A stretch of 64,000 bases of DNA from Ceratothoa steindachneri (taxonomy: Eukaryota; Arthropoda; Malacostraca; Isopoda; Cymothoidae), in assembly GCA_963969495.1 (NCBI GenBank), contig OZ018321.1:131844293-131908292 (forward strand), given 5' to 3'. A program made the position numbers and the translations under genes. Under the pieces are notes generated by a model. It worked only from the letters and a program-made list of their open reading frames with translations, had not been told where the DNA came from and made no database searches. This document shows, piece after piece, positions 24,083 to 34,897 of this stretch. Numbering within the stretch: the stretch's first letter is position 1; the number at the start of each line of letters is the position of its first letter.

Positions 24083-24974
24083 ACCTGATTGGCCAAAGTC
24101 ATATTTAGCCTAATCGATACTGTTTACGCAATATACATTACTAATAGGGGAAGGGGCGTTCTTAACTAATAGTTTAGGGATAGTATTCTTATAGTTAAAT
24201 AATACACAAATTCCTAGAGATTGTAAAATATGAGACAGAGAGCAAAGGATGGATTGAAAGGAAGTACAAGAGTGTTCTTGTTATTAAAAGGTGCGCAAGG
24301 TTAAAAAAGATAAAAAGACTTTTTAGCTAACCGAATGCATTTATCAAGGAAATGAAAAGAATAGCAAAGTTTATGGCCGATGTCAAAAATTTGGAAACTT
24401 CAAAGTCAAAGAATAGAAGTGCACGGAGAAACATTGAAATAAAAATAAATCTTTTGACTTTAATATGTTGAGAGGAGTAAAAGTGAATATATGAAGAAGA
24501 ATTATTTGGTTTCCGATAGACAGAGAATTTGTAACCAGAAGGCGTGCGGTGTATTAATAAATCAAGGAAAGGAATAATTTCATTCTGTTCTATTTCAATG
24601 TTCCTCCGTGCACTTCGTGTGATTAGTCTTGACTTCTTTGACTCTGAAGTTTGGCAAAAACATTTGACATCGGCTCTAAACTTTGCTATTCTTTTCTTGA
24701 TAAATGCCTTCAGTCTTTTGAATTTACCTGATTTAATGATCTTAGTTTTTATTTATCTCCACTACTCCTAAGATTTCAATTTCATATTAATTCATTTTGT
24801 TGATTGTTTTTTTTTTTTTTTTTTTGTGGGCGTTCCCCCTCCTCTGTATCATCCTTATAAATATTATAATTTTCAATAATTTTGTTATTTAGTAATTAAA
24901 GAACTCGAAATAAAGTTTGAAAGTACTTGGAATCCACATATTAATTTTCCGTGTGGGTTTTGGTGCATTTATTG
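24083..24974 (-). mobile_element. Penelope-like element B, 5' part with inverted partial copy
   Basis: Minus-strand 24240-24083 reads NYKNTIPKLLVKNAPSPISN, then VYCVNSID, a stop, and AKYDFGQSGK. This is the linker and the GIY and YIG equivalents of the nuclease whose remainder is at 16505-16290, so the gypsy sits inside this domain. Further up, 24335-24450 is repeated in reverse at about 24575-24715 (AGAATAGCAAAGTTTA, GCCGATGTCAAA). 24690-24974 is a reverse copy of the 3' end at 15777-16040. The element is thus two 5'-truncated PLE pieces joined head to head. A poly(T) run lies at 24812-24830. No RT motif remains. Confidence 0.8.
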
Positions 24975-25003
24975 CTTACTCACGCGATACTTTGTGAGTT
25001 TTC

Positions 25004-25075
<72 letters not shown>
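25004..25075. repeat. (CA)n-(TA)n microsatellite
   Basis: A short CA run passes into about 59 bases of TA. It lies between PLE-B and the 3' end of LINE-A, whose tail it may represent. Confidence 0.93.
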
Positions 25076-25078
<3 letters not shown>

Positions 25079-25678
25079 CTATATCCTCCGTCATTAGGCA
25101 TTCAAGCCTTTCAAATATGTATCTGCTAACTCGTTAGCTTTCATTTTTATTTTTAATTAGGTTTAGTTTTCTTTCTTGTTTCGCCTGTTTGTGGGCACTT
25201 TGCCTCTTTTTGCTATCTTATATTTCGTTTAATATTCGATTTAATTATTTGCTTAGTTATTTAATTATTTTGTGTTGATTATGCTGGGCACTTCACCTCT
25301 TCATAATTATTTCTCTTTGTTTTCATTTGATGTTAATTTAGGCGCCTTTCGCCTCTTTTAATATATTTAAATGCTTGGTATTTTTCATTTGGGCACTTCG
25401 CCTCTTTTGTTTTTTCATTTCTCTTTTGTGAATAATTTTCTCGTATCGTGGAGTCATTTCGGTAAATCTTCTTTGGTAAGTAGGATCATTTTGTCTTGGT
25501 TAGGAGTATACCTCGGCTTGTTCTTCCCGGGCGCACAGTCTTCCGCTTGGGAATAGGGCTCTCCTGGTTACGCGTCCAATTAGAGGTTGTGGTATATTCA
25601 TATTTTCGTCTATATGTGGGAGTATTTCGTTATCTTCCTTTTCCCAGGTCTTTCTCCCTAGCCTTTAGAGGACTATAT
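25076..25678 (-). other. 3' untranslated region of LINE-A with a repeated motif
   Basis: On the minus strand a phrase like AAAAGAGGCGAAGTGCCC occurs four times, at about 25408-25391, 25359-25341, 25301-25285 and 25211-25192. The UTR ends against the (TA)n tract. The repeats could form alternative RNA structures recognised by the LINE RT; that role is inferred. Confidence 0.55.
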
Positions 25679-27623
25679 TCAGTGGCTTAAGTCCTGCTCT
25701 TGCGTGCAGTTTTTTATCTGATGAATACAGTCCATCCTGCCTGCACCAGCTATCAGCAGGGTGGCTCTGTTCTGGACTCTATGCATTTGTCTGTGAGACT
25801 TTGAACTAGCTGCCTGCTTTACCACTGCTGGGCAAACCAGTGTTGATCGCACCAGGGCAGTGTCCAGCTTTTTGATGTTGTTAGCGCTGAAGATTCTCAA
25901 CTTGTACAGTTTTCCAAGCTCTCCTTTGGCTAGGGAGATTCGGTTGTTGATATGCGCCTTATACTCTGTTGAGGTGATGCACAGACCCAGGACTTTATCC
26001 TCCTCGGCGGAGTAGGGGTAAAATTCATCTTCGCCTATGACGTCATCTCGTTCCCGGCGGTTCACTTACGGGATCTGGAACTTTCGGCGGTTGGTCTTTA
26101 TTTTTCACCTCTTTTGGAAACGATTGATGTTTTTGATTTCGGCAGGTGTATCCTTTGCTTGAGCTCCAGCGTTCCTATAGGAACTGGAAATGATTTGAGT
26201 GACATCCTCTGCAAACTGCAGATACATAACATCCTCCCTGACTGGAGCAGGTAAGTCTAAAGTGTACACAAGGTACAACAGCAGACTCAGACAGTTCCCT
26301 TGTGGAACAGCCGTGCCAAGTTCGAACTCGGGTCCTCTGCATCCCTCAATCGAGATTTGGGCTTTTCTCTTCATGATGTAATCACATATGACCCTTTCTA
26401 GGATCGCGTTTAGCTGTAGGCCTAAGATGTTGAATTGTAGTCATCGCCCTCCGCAATGCGGGTCTTTCCTCTACTTGGTAGGCCTTATAATTTCTTTACT
26501 AGTCGCCAGAATTTATCGGGGATCGCCTCGATGTCTACCTTGGCTATTAGCATGTCCCAGAATTCAGCCTGTTGTTGGTTAATAGCCAGCTATAGCTCAT
26601 CACGCAAATGTCGTGGCAACGAGCTTCGTTCCAGATTCGTACTTGCACTTCTGATTTCTATGCTTCCTGTGTTTCCTAGCGATCTATTTCCTCTACTCGT
26701 TCCACCTGAGTTGTAGAGGAGTTTTTTACCCTGTCATAGGTAAACACTCGCGGTCAGCTTCAGTGATGAGGGCTGTTATCCTCTTTAGCTTCCCGTCGAT
26801 CTCCTCTAAAGTTGCGTCGCTTAGGGCAGCTGGTTCGATTTCGCCAAATATTTCTTTGTAGCGGTCCCAGTTGGCCGATGCGTAGCTTTTGCGGAGAGGG
26901 ACCGGAATCTGGATCGGAGCGTGTGAAATGGTGGTCAAGATTGCTATTTGCTCGCTGAGAACTGCTGGGCCTGGCTCGCTATAGGAGGGAAATAGGAAGC
27001 CGTCACTTGTCATGATTATGTCGGGCTTTGTTGCTGCTCGAGAGGTGATGTCGGTAAATCCGGTCCTATACTCTGGATGTTCTTCCGTCGCATAATCATT
27101 TCTAAGTTATGACCTCTGTTGTTCGTGTTACGATAGCCAGCCGTTCGGCATCTGGTGTTGAGGTCGGCCACAAGGAATGCCATTCTGCCGTAGCCAAATG
27201 AGGTTGATATGCTGCTGCGATCACGAGGTTGCCCACTAATGTGGGCAGTTCTATCGCTACGAATGACTCGTCAAGTTATGGAAGGTGCCCAAAGGAGAGA
27301 TTCTTTTCGATTACAACGGTAACACCGTCAAACCTCTCTTGAGAATGATTCTTTGTGATAACTCTGTATCCCATTATCTTTATTTGAAAATATATTGTGG
27401 CGATACCTTGTTCCGTAATTAAGATGATGATGGGGTCGAACACGGGTAATATGTTCTCATACCCAGTTGCTTTTCCCTCCCATCCATTTACGTTGAGCGT
27501 CACAATTTTCAATCTGTTGTTCGGGTTCTCCATTCTGTTTAACGGGCTCCTAGTGTTTTCTGGTTGTGGCACGCTTTTCCCGGTTCCTTTTCTTCTTGAT
27601 CTCTGCCGTGGTAAGCTCTTCAA
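25679..27623 (-). pseudogene. LINE-A ORF2: APE endonuclease and reverse transcriptase
   Basis: ORF2 nicks target DNA and reverse-transcribes the LINE RNA. The endonuclease opens with IVTLNVNGWEGKAT (27520) and LITEQG, keeping Asn and Glu of the active site. Near its end ILTTISHAPI replaces the expected SDH triad with ISH. Then come the linker (FWDMLIAKVDIEAIPDKFW, about 26520), a gap where RT fingers and part of the palm are deleted, and VPQGNCLSLLLYLVYTLDLP (26320). The catalytic box reads FAED near 26210, where the family has FADD. The thumb follows at 26065-25690 (LGKLYKLRIFSANNIKKLDT, MHRVQNRATLLIAGAGRMD). Frameshifts separate the blocks. I/Jockey-group LINE is my best placement. Confidence 0.85.
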
Positions 27624-27644
27624 ATGCTTCTCTTTAGAGTTACA

Positions 27645-29144
27645 TTATGATTAAAGAGGGCCTCCTCAACCATTTTCTCTTCACACTGTGCATCGAACTC
27701 CCACTTATAGTATTTGTTTTTGATGCCGATGAATATTTTGTTGGCATCTCTGTCCTTTAGGAAGGGAAACTGCTCTGATGTGTTAATTGAGAAGTTAATC
27801 TCGTCATCATCTAGAGGTCTTTTGACCCATTTTTTTCCCCCGGTGTTCATCTTTGGACATGACTTCTGAGTCCGAAAAGCACGAGAAGTCCTTGGAATCC
27901 TAAGTTTCCGTTTCTTCTTTCTTCTTTTGGTTCTTATTCTTTGCTTTGGGCATGATTAGCGATATGGCTGCAGCCTTCCTTTCCTTTCTTTCCTCTATTC
28001 TCGGATCAAGTCTTTTATTCTGCCCCTTCGGGTACTCCTCCTGTTTTTTATATTCTTGAGTTCGTTCTGACATTTGTTTTGGGACCATTTGTAGTTGAAG
28101 GACATACCCTGATGGGAGATTATCCGGGAACCACATCTAGTTCATGCCATTTTTGGCGAGCATCCAGTTTAATTCATTTGCAAATGACCCTGGCTGTGTT
28201 AGATTTCTGACGTGAGCATACAAGATGCACGTCAAAATTTTTGTAGACTCTTCGTTTTGTATTTTGAAGTAAGTTTCTTACTCTCTGTCTCGGAGTAAGT
28301 TGCCTTTGTGACCTGAAGGTAGGTTGTATTGGCTTATTTGGTCGCTTCTTCTTTACTTTATTGTTGCTTTTAGCTGATTATTTTTTTTTCATGTGGCAGG
28401 CCAGTGCCATAAATCGTGGCCTTGCCCGCAGTTCGCGCATTTCTCGCGAGGGCTCTGGCAGTTCTTCGAATGGTGATCGGGTCCGCTGTACTTAGGGCAT
28501 ACCTCTTGGGGCGCCTGGCATTCACGCGTAGTGTGTGCCTCCATTTTGTAGCAACGGAAGCAGAATTGGATAGGGTGGAACTCTTCCCTCTTGATCTGAT
28601 TCGTGCTGATCCTGGCATTAAAAAGCAGGAACCCAGACTCCTTCACTTTCTTAGCCATGGATGTGTCCCCAAAGATGATGTTAAAAATGTGGATATATTA
28701 TGAGTTGTCAGATTTGTTCTTGAATTTGACAATCTCCGTGACCTTTGCCCATTCATGGTTCTTCATAATCTCTTGTTTGTTCTCATCTGTAGAATCCTCT
28801 CCAATCCAGGGACCTAATCTCCTACAGATCACACTCGTGTGAGTTTGGATCTGGGGAGGGATTGCTGGGTGCAGGCTGAGCTCGCGAAGAACTTCGACCA
28901 CTGCTTCCTTCGTCATGGCCTCCACATCTTTTTCCGTTTTGCATATAGTGACATAGCCCGTGTGGACCTCTAGTAGCCTGATCATGGCTATCTTAATTCG
29001 GCCGTAGACGACTTCAAAGACTTTGCCTCTGCCCAGTCTGGTGCGATCACTGATTGTGCGTAGCGGGACCCGGGTGGTCCTAGCTTGAGCCATCTTGCCC
29101 GAGGGGCGGTTACCAAATCCCTGTGTTCTCTTCCGTGGGTCCAA
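27645..29144 (-). pseudogene. LINE-A ORF1: zinc-knuckle RNA-binding protein
   Basis: ORF1 coats the LINE RNA. From 29144 the frame gives a conserved N-terminal part (AMIRLLEVHTGYVTICKTEK). After a stop near 28695, three CCHC-type knuckles follow at about 28560-28400 (CFRCYKMEAHTTREC, CPKYSGPDHHSKNC, CANCGQGHDLWH); the second knuckle has Tyr-Ser where Cys would be usual. A downstream region (FANELNWMLAKNG, MWFPDNLPSGYVL) matches the plus-strand relative at 31800-31900. A lysine/glutamate-rich tail ends near 27905, and a further piece at 27850-27645 is frame-shifted. It lies directly upstream of ORF2. Confidence 0.8.
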
Positions 29145-29560
29145 ATTTTTACTTTAAATATAGAGCGCTTGAGATAGGCAACCCCCTCACCGTTGTAAGC
29201 GAGCTTCCATGAGCCTGAACTGCGGGATGGAGGGATGACATAATGATGGGTGAACCCGGGGAGCCCCTCACAAGGTGTGATTGTATGGCGGACTTTTTGT
29301 TGGCTAGCGCGGAATCAACCCTCGCTAACCAGGGATGCCGCCCCTCGAAAGTTTAGGTATCAGGACTGCAGCCTGCATACATAGAGACGGGTGTTACTTT
29401 CTTCTATGGTCGTCGCTGGGCTCATAAGGGAGAAGGGGGGCTTAACCAGGGAAGTTGCAGTTCTGCACCTTGTCCGGGTACTTCTTACGCCGAGTTCTAC
29501 AGTGGATTACTCTTAAAACCTGCTTTCCTCGGTGCTTCCAATTCTGCGTATCATAGAGAA
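29145..29560 (-). other. 5' UTR of LINE-A
   Basis: GC-richer than its surroundings and without an open frame, directly upstream of ORF1. The outer boundary near 29560 is judged only from the drop in GC content. Confidence 0.45.
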
Positions 29561-29667
29561 CGGCATAGTTGGGACTAGGCTAGATGAATGTCAGTTTAGT
29601 TCACTTTAACATGAAATTATTCACACTTTGCAACACTATATATAGTCTTTCTACTTGAACATAAGTA

Positions 29668-30705
29668 TTGCAAAAATTGGCCAATCATGGAGCAGAAAAT
29701 TTTTAAGGGCAAACTAAGCGCTATAAGAAACATATAAAATTGGAGAGTTTGAACTAGCTGCCTGCATTACCACTGGTGGGAACACCAGTGTTGATAGCAC
29801 CAGGGCAGTGTCCAGCTTTTTGATGTTGCTGGCGAATGCTCGTATCTCTGAAGACAGGGTACACAACAATTGGTCCTTAAGAATGATGTCGACGAAAGGG
29901 TCGAACTCATTTTTCATCTGTGCTGAATCTAGTCAGAATTGGAGATGTCTTCGCAGGATAAAACCAAATTGACAATAAGTTTGACCTAGCTAAATTCTAG
30001 CATGTCTAAACTTCATCCTATACTCCTCGTGAATTAGATTAATAGCGGCCAGTAGCTCGTGCTTAAGGGTGGTATAATCCACAGAAGCCTCGGATGGTAA
30101 CGAGATGAATATATCACGGAGACGGGTATTAAGCAGAGGCAGTAATCTGGCGATTCCCTTTGTTTCTATGTCCCAATGATTCAATTCAAAGATTTTCTTG
30201 AAATGTGTCAGGTACGAACACAAGTTTTCGTTGTTTTTATATGCTGGGAGTTTTAGAGTAGGTATCTACGTAGCTTCAGACCGGGATCCAACGGAATTAA
30301 CTTGCACCCGATCCTTGTTCATTTCCCTTTCATGCGCGCGTATTCGTTCTTTCTATTCTGCTTTTCTTTCCGCTTGCGCCGGTTCTCTTTCCATCTGTAT
30401 TTTTATTTCTTCTCTTTCCCACTGTATATCTTCTTGTTCTTGGACGTAGGCAACAAGTTCTTCGCCTGCTAATCCAAAGGTTAGGCGTCTTACTAAACAC
30501 GCGAAACTGATACACAATTCTCGTTCCAAATAACTTTTTAAGGCACAAACACGATCTTCACAAAAAAATAAAAATTTGACGTGCTAAAGCAACCAAAGCA
30601 GTCTACAAATAGTTAGATAATCTCAGGCTTCCAATTTTATATGTTTCTTGTAGCGCTCAGTTTGCCCTTAAAAAGTTCCCGCTCCATGATTGGCCAATTT
30701 TTGTA
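29668..30705. mobile_element. ~1-kb unit with ~73-bp inverted ends holding a gag/LINE chimera
   Basis: The left arm, 29671-29743, and the right arm, 30630-30703, are reverse complements with only a few mismatches; they share CAAAAATTGGCCAATCATGG, TTTTTAAGGGCAAACT and GAAACATATAAAATTGGA. Inside: 29744-29832 matches the LINE-A RT thumb (25790-25880); 29833-30480 matches gypsy gag (21765-22360); 30481-30629 is unrecognised. All inner pieces run on the minus strand. Each arm reads ATTGGCCAAT then, about 45 bases inward, TATAAAA, a promoter-like spacing facing inward. It looks like a non-autonomous DNA element that acquired retroelement scraps. No TSD is evident. Confidence 0.75.
29714..30223 (-). 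pseudogene. gag fragments fused to a LINE RT fragment
   Basis: 30223-29990 encodes SYLTHFKKIFELNHWDIETK and ELLAAINLIHEEYRMKFRHA, close to the full gag at 22200-21950. After a frame break, 29917-29714 reads FDPFVDIILKDQLLCTLSSE from gag and then, without a stop, SNIKKLDTALVLSTLVFPPV from the LINE RT thumb. The switch is near 29832. This is a sequence chimera by rearrangement or template switching, not an expected protein. The frame is stopped within the inverted arm. Confidence 0.8.
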
Positions 30706-30709
30706 ATCA

Positions 30710-30765
30710 TTGTCAAAAGCTTATCCAAACGGTTTCACTAATCCCTTTGGATAAACTTTTGACAA
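30710..30765. repeat. 20-bp inverted repeat (hairpin)
   Basis: TTGTCAAAAGCTTATCCAAA at 30710 and TTTGGATAAACTTTTGACAA ending at 30765 pair with a 16-base loop and one mismatch. It directly follows the right arm of the chimeric unit. Confidence 0.75.
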
Positions 30766-30879
30766 CGTTATAAAGAAATTCATTGATGAATTTTGCCTTT
30801 AAAATTAAAAAACTCTTTTCTTATAAACTTGGTGATATATTCTCGTTCAAACTACACTCATGCGCACATACAAACGCTT

Positions 30880-32010
30880 ACTCCGTCGGTATTTCCCTTT
30901 GAAATTTAATTTTCCTTATCACATATGGGGAGATGGAAAATTAAATGAGGGAGACTCGGCGGATTCTGCTGAAGACCCCTCTCCAATAGCCCCAAACCAG
31001 ACCGAGAGAGGTTCTCTGCACGAATCTATGGTGACTTGGGTATTGCTCTGGTTAGTCTCTTCGATTCCCAAAATGGTTCCGCGGCAATCTGTTTTAAGGA
31101 GGCTGACTGCGAAGCACTCACCTCTCCAAAGGTGGAAGAGTGCTTAAAGAACATCAATTTGAAACCTCACACACTAACACAGATCAAAACACACCGCAGT
31201 ATTATCCTTCATCGCTTCGATCCTTGGGTTGGGGGCACTCCGTCGAAGTAATCCAGGCGGAGGTAAAAAAACTACACCTGGGCGAAGGCTTCAGAAATTA
31301 TGAAGTTTAAAGACTATAATCATGTTTTCAAGAGAGTCTTTACTGATACGGTTATGGCGGTTAAGGCTACGGAGATGGTACGCTCTTCTTCAACGTCCGC
31401 GTCTGCCCTGAGCAGATCGAGCGTTAGAGGTTTATCTACCTCCAAATGTGCTTTAAGTGCTACAAGTATGAGGAGCACACCACGGCCACCTGTCACAGGG
31501 GAACCGTTCTTCTGTGCTCCATCTGCTCATCAGATACAAATTCATGGAGAGGCTGTAATAGCACCTCCTTGAAGTGGCTAAACTGCGCAGGATCACATAA
31601 GACGCTGTGAATAGCATGCCCGATCAAGAAAGAACACTTAAAGAAAATGGCAAATTAAAACAGACTGGCTGAGGAAGCAAAAGCCAATAGCACCTACGCC
31701 AAGGTGCTAAGTATGCTGTGGCGGAATCAAAGGAAAATAAGACATACCTCCACGTCGAGAACGAAAACTCGACGAAAATTATGTACTGCATCTATTATGC
31801 TCACATCGCGAATCTTTCCTTCCCTGGGATCTTTGCGAAGGAGCTTAATAGAATGCGGACGCATAATGGAATGGATGAAATGTGGTTTCCAGAGAACCCA
31901 CGGTCCAATGAGATTCTTAAAATTAGTCTCAAACTCCAATGCGAGACTAGTTGCCAGAAGACATAAAAGATACTTCTTAGAGCTGTTCTCTCATCAATTT
32001 TTGTAATTTA
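30880..32010 (+). pseudogene. LINE-B ORF1 (relative of LINE-A), degenerate
   Basis: Frame-jumping blocks show GIALVSLFDSQNGSAAICFK (31036), HRSIILHRFDPWVGG (31195), FNVRVCPEQIE (31400) and CCHC knuckles at about 31440-31620 (CFKCYKYEEHTTATC, CSICSSDTNSWRGC). A C-terminal region near 31790-31900 (YYAHIANLSFPGIFAKELNR, GMDEMWFPENP) parallels LINE-A ORF1 at 28190-28090. No ORF2 follows; the element is 3'-truncated or deleted at about 32010. It faces away from LINE-A, so the two 5' ends are head to head with the chimeric unit between them. Confidence 0.78.
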
Positions 32011-32113
32011 TGTGATCATTCATATAAATTTGTATTTTACATTATTAGACTCGTTATGCAGTACCATTGAAGGTCACATACAAATTTTAACCAAAACAAG
32101 GTCTGCAGACTAA

Positions 32114-32736
32114 AGTCGCGTTCTCTCACTTATTCTGATTGATGACCTTACGACCTTTAAAACTTTCAATAGTTCCCGGACTGTCATTGTGAAGATCTTG
32201 ACAATTATATCATTCGAAAGAGAACATAGAAGAACGTAAGAATTTCAAATTTCGTTAGAATCGGCCGAATAGTTATGATGTTATTGCCGAAAAATTTGAG
32301 GGCTAACCTTAGAAGGATTTTGGCAATTATATCATTCAAAAGAAATGGAAAACAACATCTGAGTTTTAAACTTCGTTATAATCGACCTTATAGTAATCAT
32401 GTTATTGACAAATATTTCCTTGGATAATCTTGGGAATACTTTGGCAATTATATTATTCGAAAGAGAATGTAAAAGAATATAAGGCTTCCCAATTTCGTTA
32501 GAATCGGCCGAATCGTTACAATGTTATTTCCGAAACAAAATAATTCCCGGAATAACCTTGTGAGGACCTTGGCAATTATATCATTCGAAAGAAAATATAA
32601 AAGAACATAATTGTTTCAAATTTCGTTAGATCGGCTGAATAGTTACAATGTTATTACCAAAGAAAATATTAGCAAAGCGGGAACCGACCGACCAACTGAC
32701 CGACCTACATAGTGAGATATAGAGTCGCACGCGACT
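32114..32736 (+). repeat. AGTCGCG-ended dispersed repeat, copy 1 (~125-bp monomers)
   Basis: Begins AGTCGCGTTCTCTCACTTAT and ends AGAGTCGCACGCGACT, so the termini are short inverted repeats. The inside is about four degenerate ~125-bp monomers carrying TTGGCAATTATATCATTCGA, TTCGTTAGAATCGGCCGAAT and AGTTATGATGTTATTGCC. No coding capacity. Related copies lie at 41029, 50079 and 51085. Confidence 0.8.
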
Positions 32737-33404
32737 AAAAATACGATTATAGTTGTTTTTTGTAAATTCCTACGCTTTTCTTAAGGTAGATTTGTTAGAA
32801 TCTCAATTGTAATGACAATTTACACACACATAAAGCCTTTCATCAGAGTATTAGAGTATAAAAATGTTTTCGATTGGCTGAAGTGTCCACCTTGCTTCAT
32901 AAAGGTTTTATTCAGTTGATCTCCGACAAATAATTCCGAGGGTAGAGGCCGCCATACTATATTTGATCTTAATGGTCTTAAGGCCCTTGTGAATGGTAAT
33001 CTTTGACAGGAGACTTTTGTAATGGCAGGAATTCTAAATGCCAATCATAAAACATTGTATAAATTTCTTTAACATCGGAAAAGGCCACACAAATTTTGAT
33101 TTGGGTGCTACATTCAACCGTCTGTAAGGAAACCTTTACAACGTGTAAATTTACTTTGTCTGTAATATCTAGAACTGCTCTTAAACCATTTCTAGACAAA
33201 GTTTTTATGTGAGATGAAACGTTGGTGCATTCCTGCCAAATTAAACGCAGAATACAATGGTTTAATTGCAAACGAAAATGTATTACTACATTTAGACGTT
33301 TTCCTAAACATTAAAAGTCCATGTTTTTTATTTGTTGGCATGTAAATGGACTTATTTATCATGAGCTTCTAAATAATAAACGGGCAGTTACTGAAGAATA
33401 ATCT
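32737..33404. other. No recognisable gene
   Basis: Two overlapping minus-strand frames (33271-32978, 97 codons; 33044-32820, 74 codons) are fairly open but match no family I know. They could be an old coding remnant. Confidence 0.3.
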
Positions 33405-33575
33405 GTTCAATAATTGCAACGTTTCAATGTTCAACAATTACTAAATTTAATTGCTCAACAATTGCAACTTTTAAATGTTCAACAATTGCAACCTTTAAAT
33501 GTTCAATAATTGCAATAATTAAATGTTCAACAATTGAGACGTTTAACTGTTCAACAATTTTAACGTTTAAATACA
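33405..33575. repeat. 24-bp minisatellite, about seven degenerate units
   Basis: The unit is close to TTCAACAATTGCAACGTTTA plus AATG. The core CAACAATT or CAATAATT recurs every ~24 bases, with every unit diverged. Confidence 0.85.
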
Positions 33576-34722
33576 GGACTTGGACAAAAACGTCCTTCAC
33601 TGGTCAACGGAAGGGACAACTTCATTCATTCCACTGCACACCAAAGGATGAAACGTTTGACCAGGGGAAAAATAATAGGGTGTTAGGATGAGGAGTTCGT
33701 TCTCCTCCTTTCTATTCAATGGACCTTTCTCCATGTTATTAATATTTCTTAAAGCAAATGGTACATACCCTAAGTGACAAAGTTTGCTCTGATATAAAGG
33801 AGGTGGTAAAAGATTATTTAAGCCTATTTTTCCTAAAGAAAAATCAATTTATAACCTGCAGAAACATGGTATAAACAAATGTTTTTATAATTTCAAATGG
33901 CATAAACAATATGTTCGTTTTTGTAAAACAACAATGATTTATTTTGTTTTGTGAAAAAAATTAAAACTAGAAAACCATCTCATTTTCTCCTTAATAAAGG
34001 AGTTAAATAGAGAGTACAAAAGTATTTTAAAGAAAAGTAAGGAAATTCAGTTGCTATACCAACCGCATAACTACATTTAATTTGTTGGTTTAGTTAAACA
34101 TTATTGAGAAACTAATGAATCTAAAAGTATTTTACGAATAGCAGTTTAAATCATATTTTTTCAAATTTGTCAGATTTGATTTATGCGTAACGGGAAGTAA
34201 AATGAGCTAAACTTCTAAATTATTTAATTTTTTTTTTACAGGTAGGTGTTTTGATTGCAGCTAAGAGTACTTTTCTTGAAGAAAGTTAGAAAACCTGACC
34301 GTCAAAAGAGAGTGTCGAACGAAATGAGAAGATGCGTCGACCTTTTGATTATCAAGATAAATTCGCGCATCTTCATTCATCTTTTTTCCTAAATTACGGT
34401 AGCTAGAAATTATCCTCTTGTTTGTCCCTATTGGAAATATCGACTTATAAACATTAATTAATAACTAGAGAACCGTTAAAAAAAATCTAACTTCAATCTA
34501 ACAGTAAAATATATATAGGTATTGCTAAAAAATAAAAAATATATTTAATAAAACTTTTTATATTCTAGAAGTTAATTGTTAAAGCGGTGCTGGACAAAAT
34601 TCCTAAAACCAAAATTATGAAAAGGAAAAATTCCTAACCCAGTAAATTACTAAACACATAAATTCATAATTACCTAAATCGATAAACACATAAATCCCTT
34701 AAATCTCGAAATACCTTAGTTA
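33576..34722. other. No gene seen
   Basis: AT-rich sequence with stops throughout and no repeats or element ends recognised. Confidence 0.4.
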
Positions 34723-34840
34723 AGTTAGGTTTTGATTAGGTTAGGTTAGGCTAGAATAGGTTAAGTTATGGTTAGCTTAGGGTAGGTTAGGTTATGTTAG
34801 ATTAGGTTAGATTAAGTTTTGGTTAGGTTAGGTTTTTAGT
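34723..34840. repeat. Degenerate interstitial GGTTA (TTAGG-type) tract
   Basis: Repeated TTAGG words in a five-base rhythm (TTAGGTTAGGCTAGAATAGG, GGGTAGGTTAGGTTATGTTA). TTAGG is the ancestral arthropod telomere repeat. The many imperfections and internal position indicate an interstitial relic rather than a telomere. Confidence 0.7.
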
Positions 34841-34897
34841 AAAATCGGTGCGTCAGATGTAGTTGTTTATTAATTATGGATTAAATCGTTGTGAAAT

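Noticed and set aside
32820..33271. Overlapping minus-strand frames of 97 and 74 codons as a host gene
   Set aside because: No recognisable motif, no splice or promoter context, and the flanks are repeats.
34723..34840. Genuine telomere
   Set aside because: The repeat is degenerate, short and internal, with ordinary sequence on both sides.
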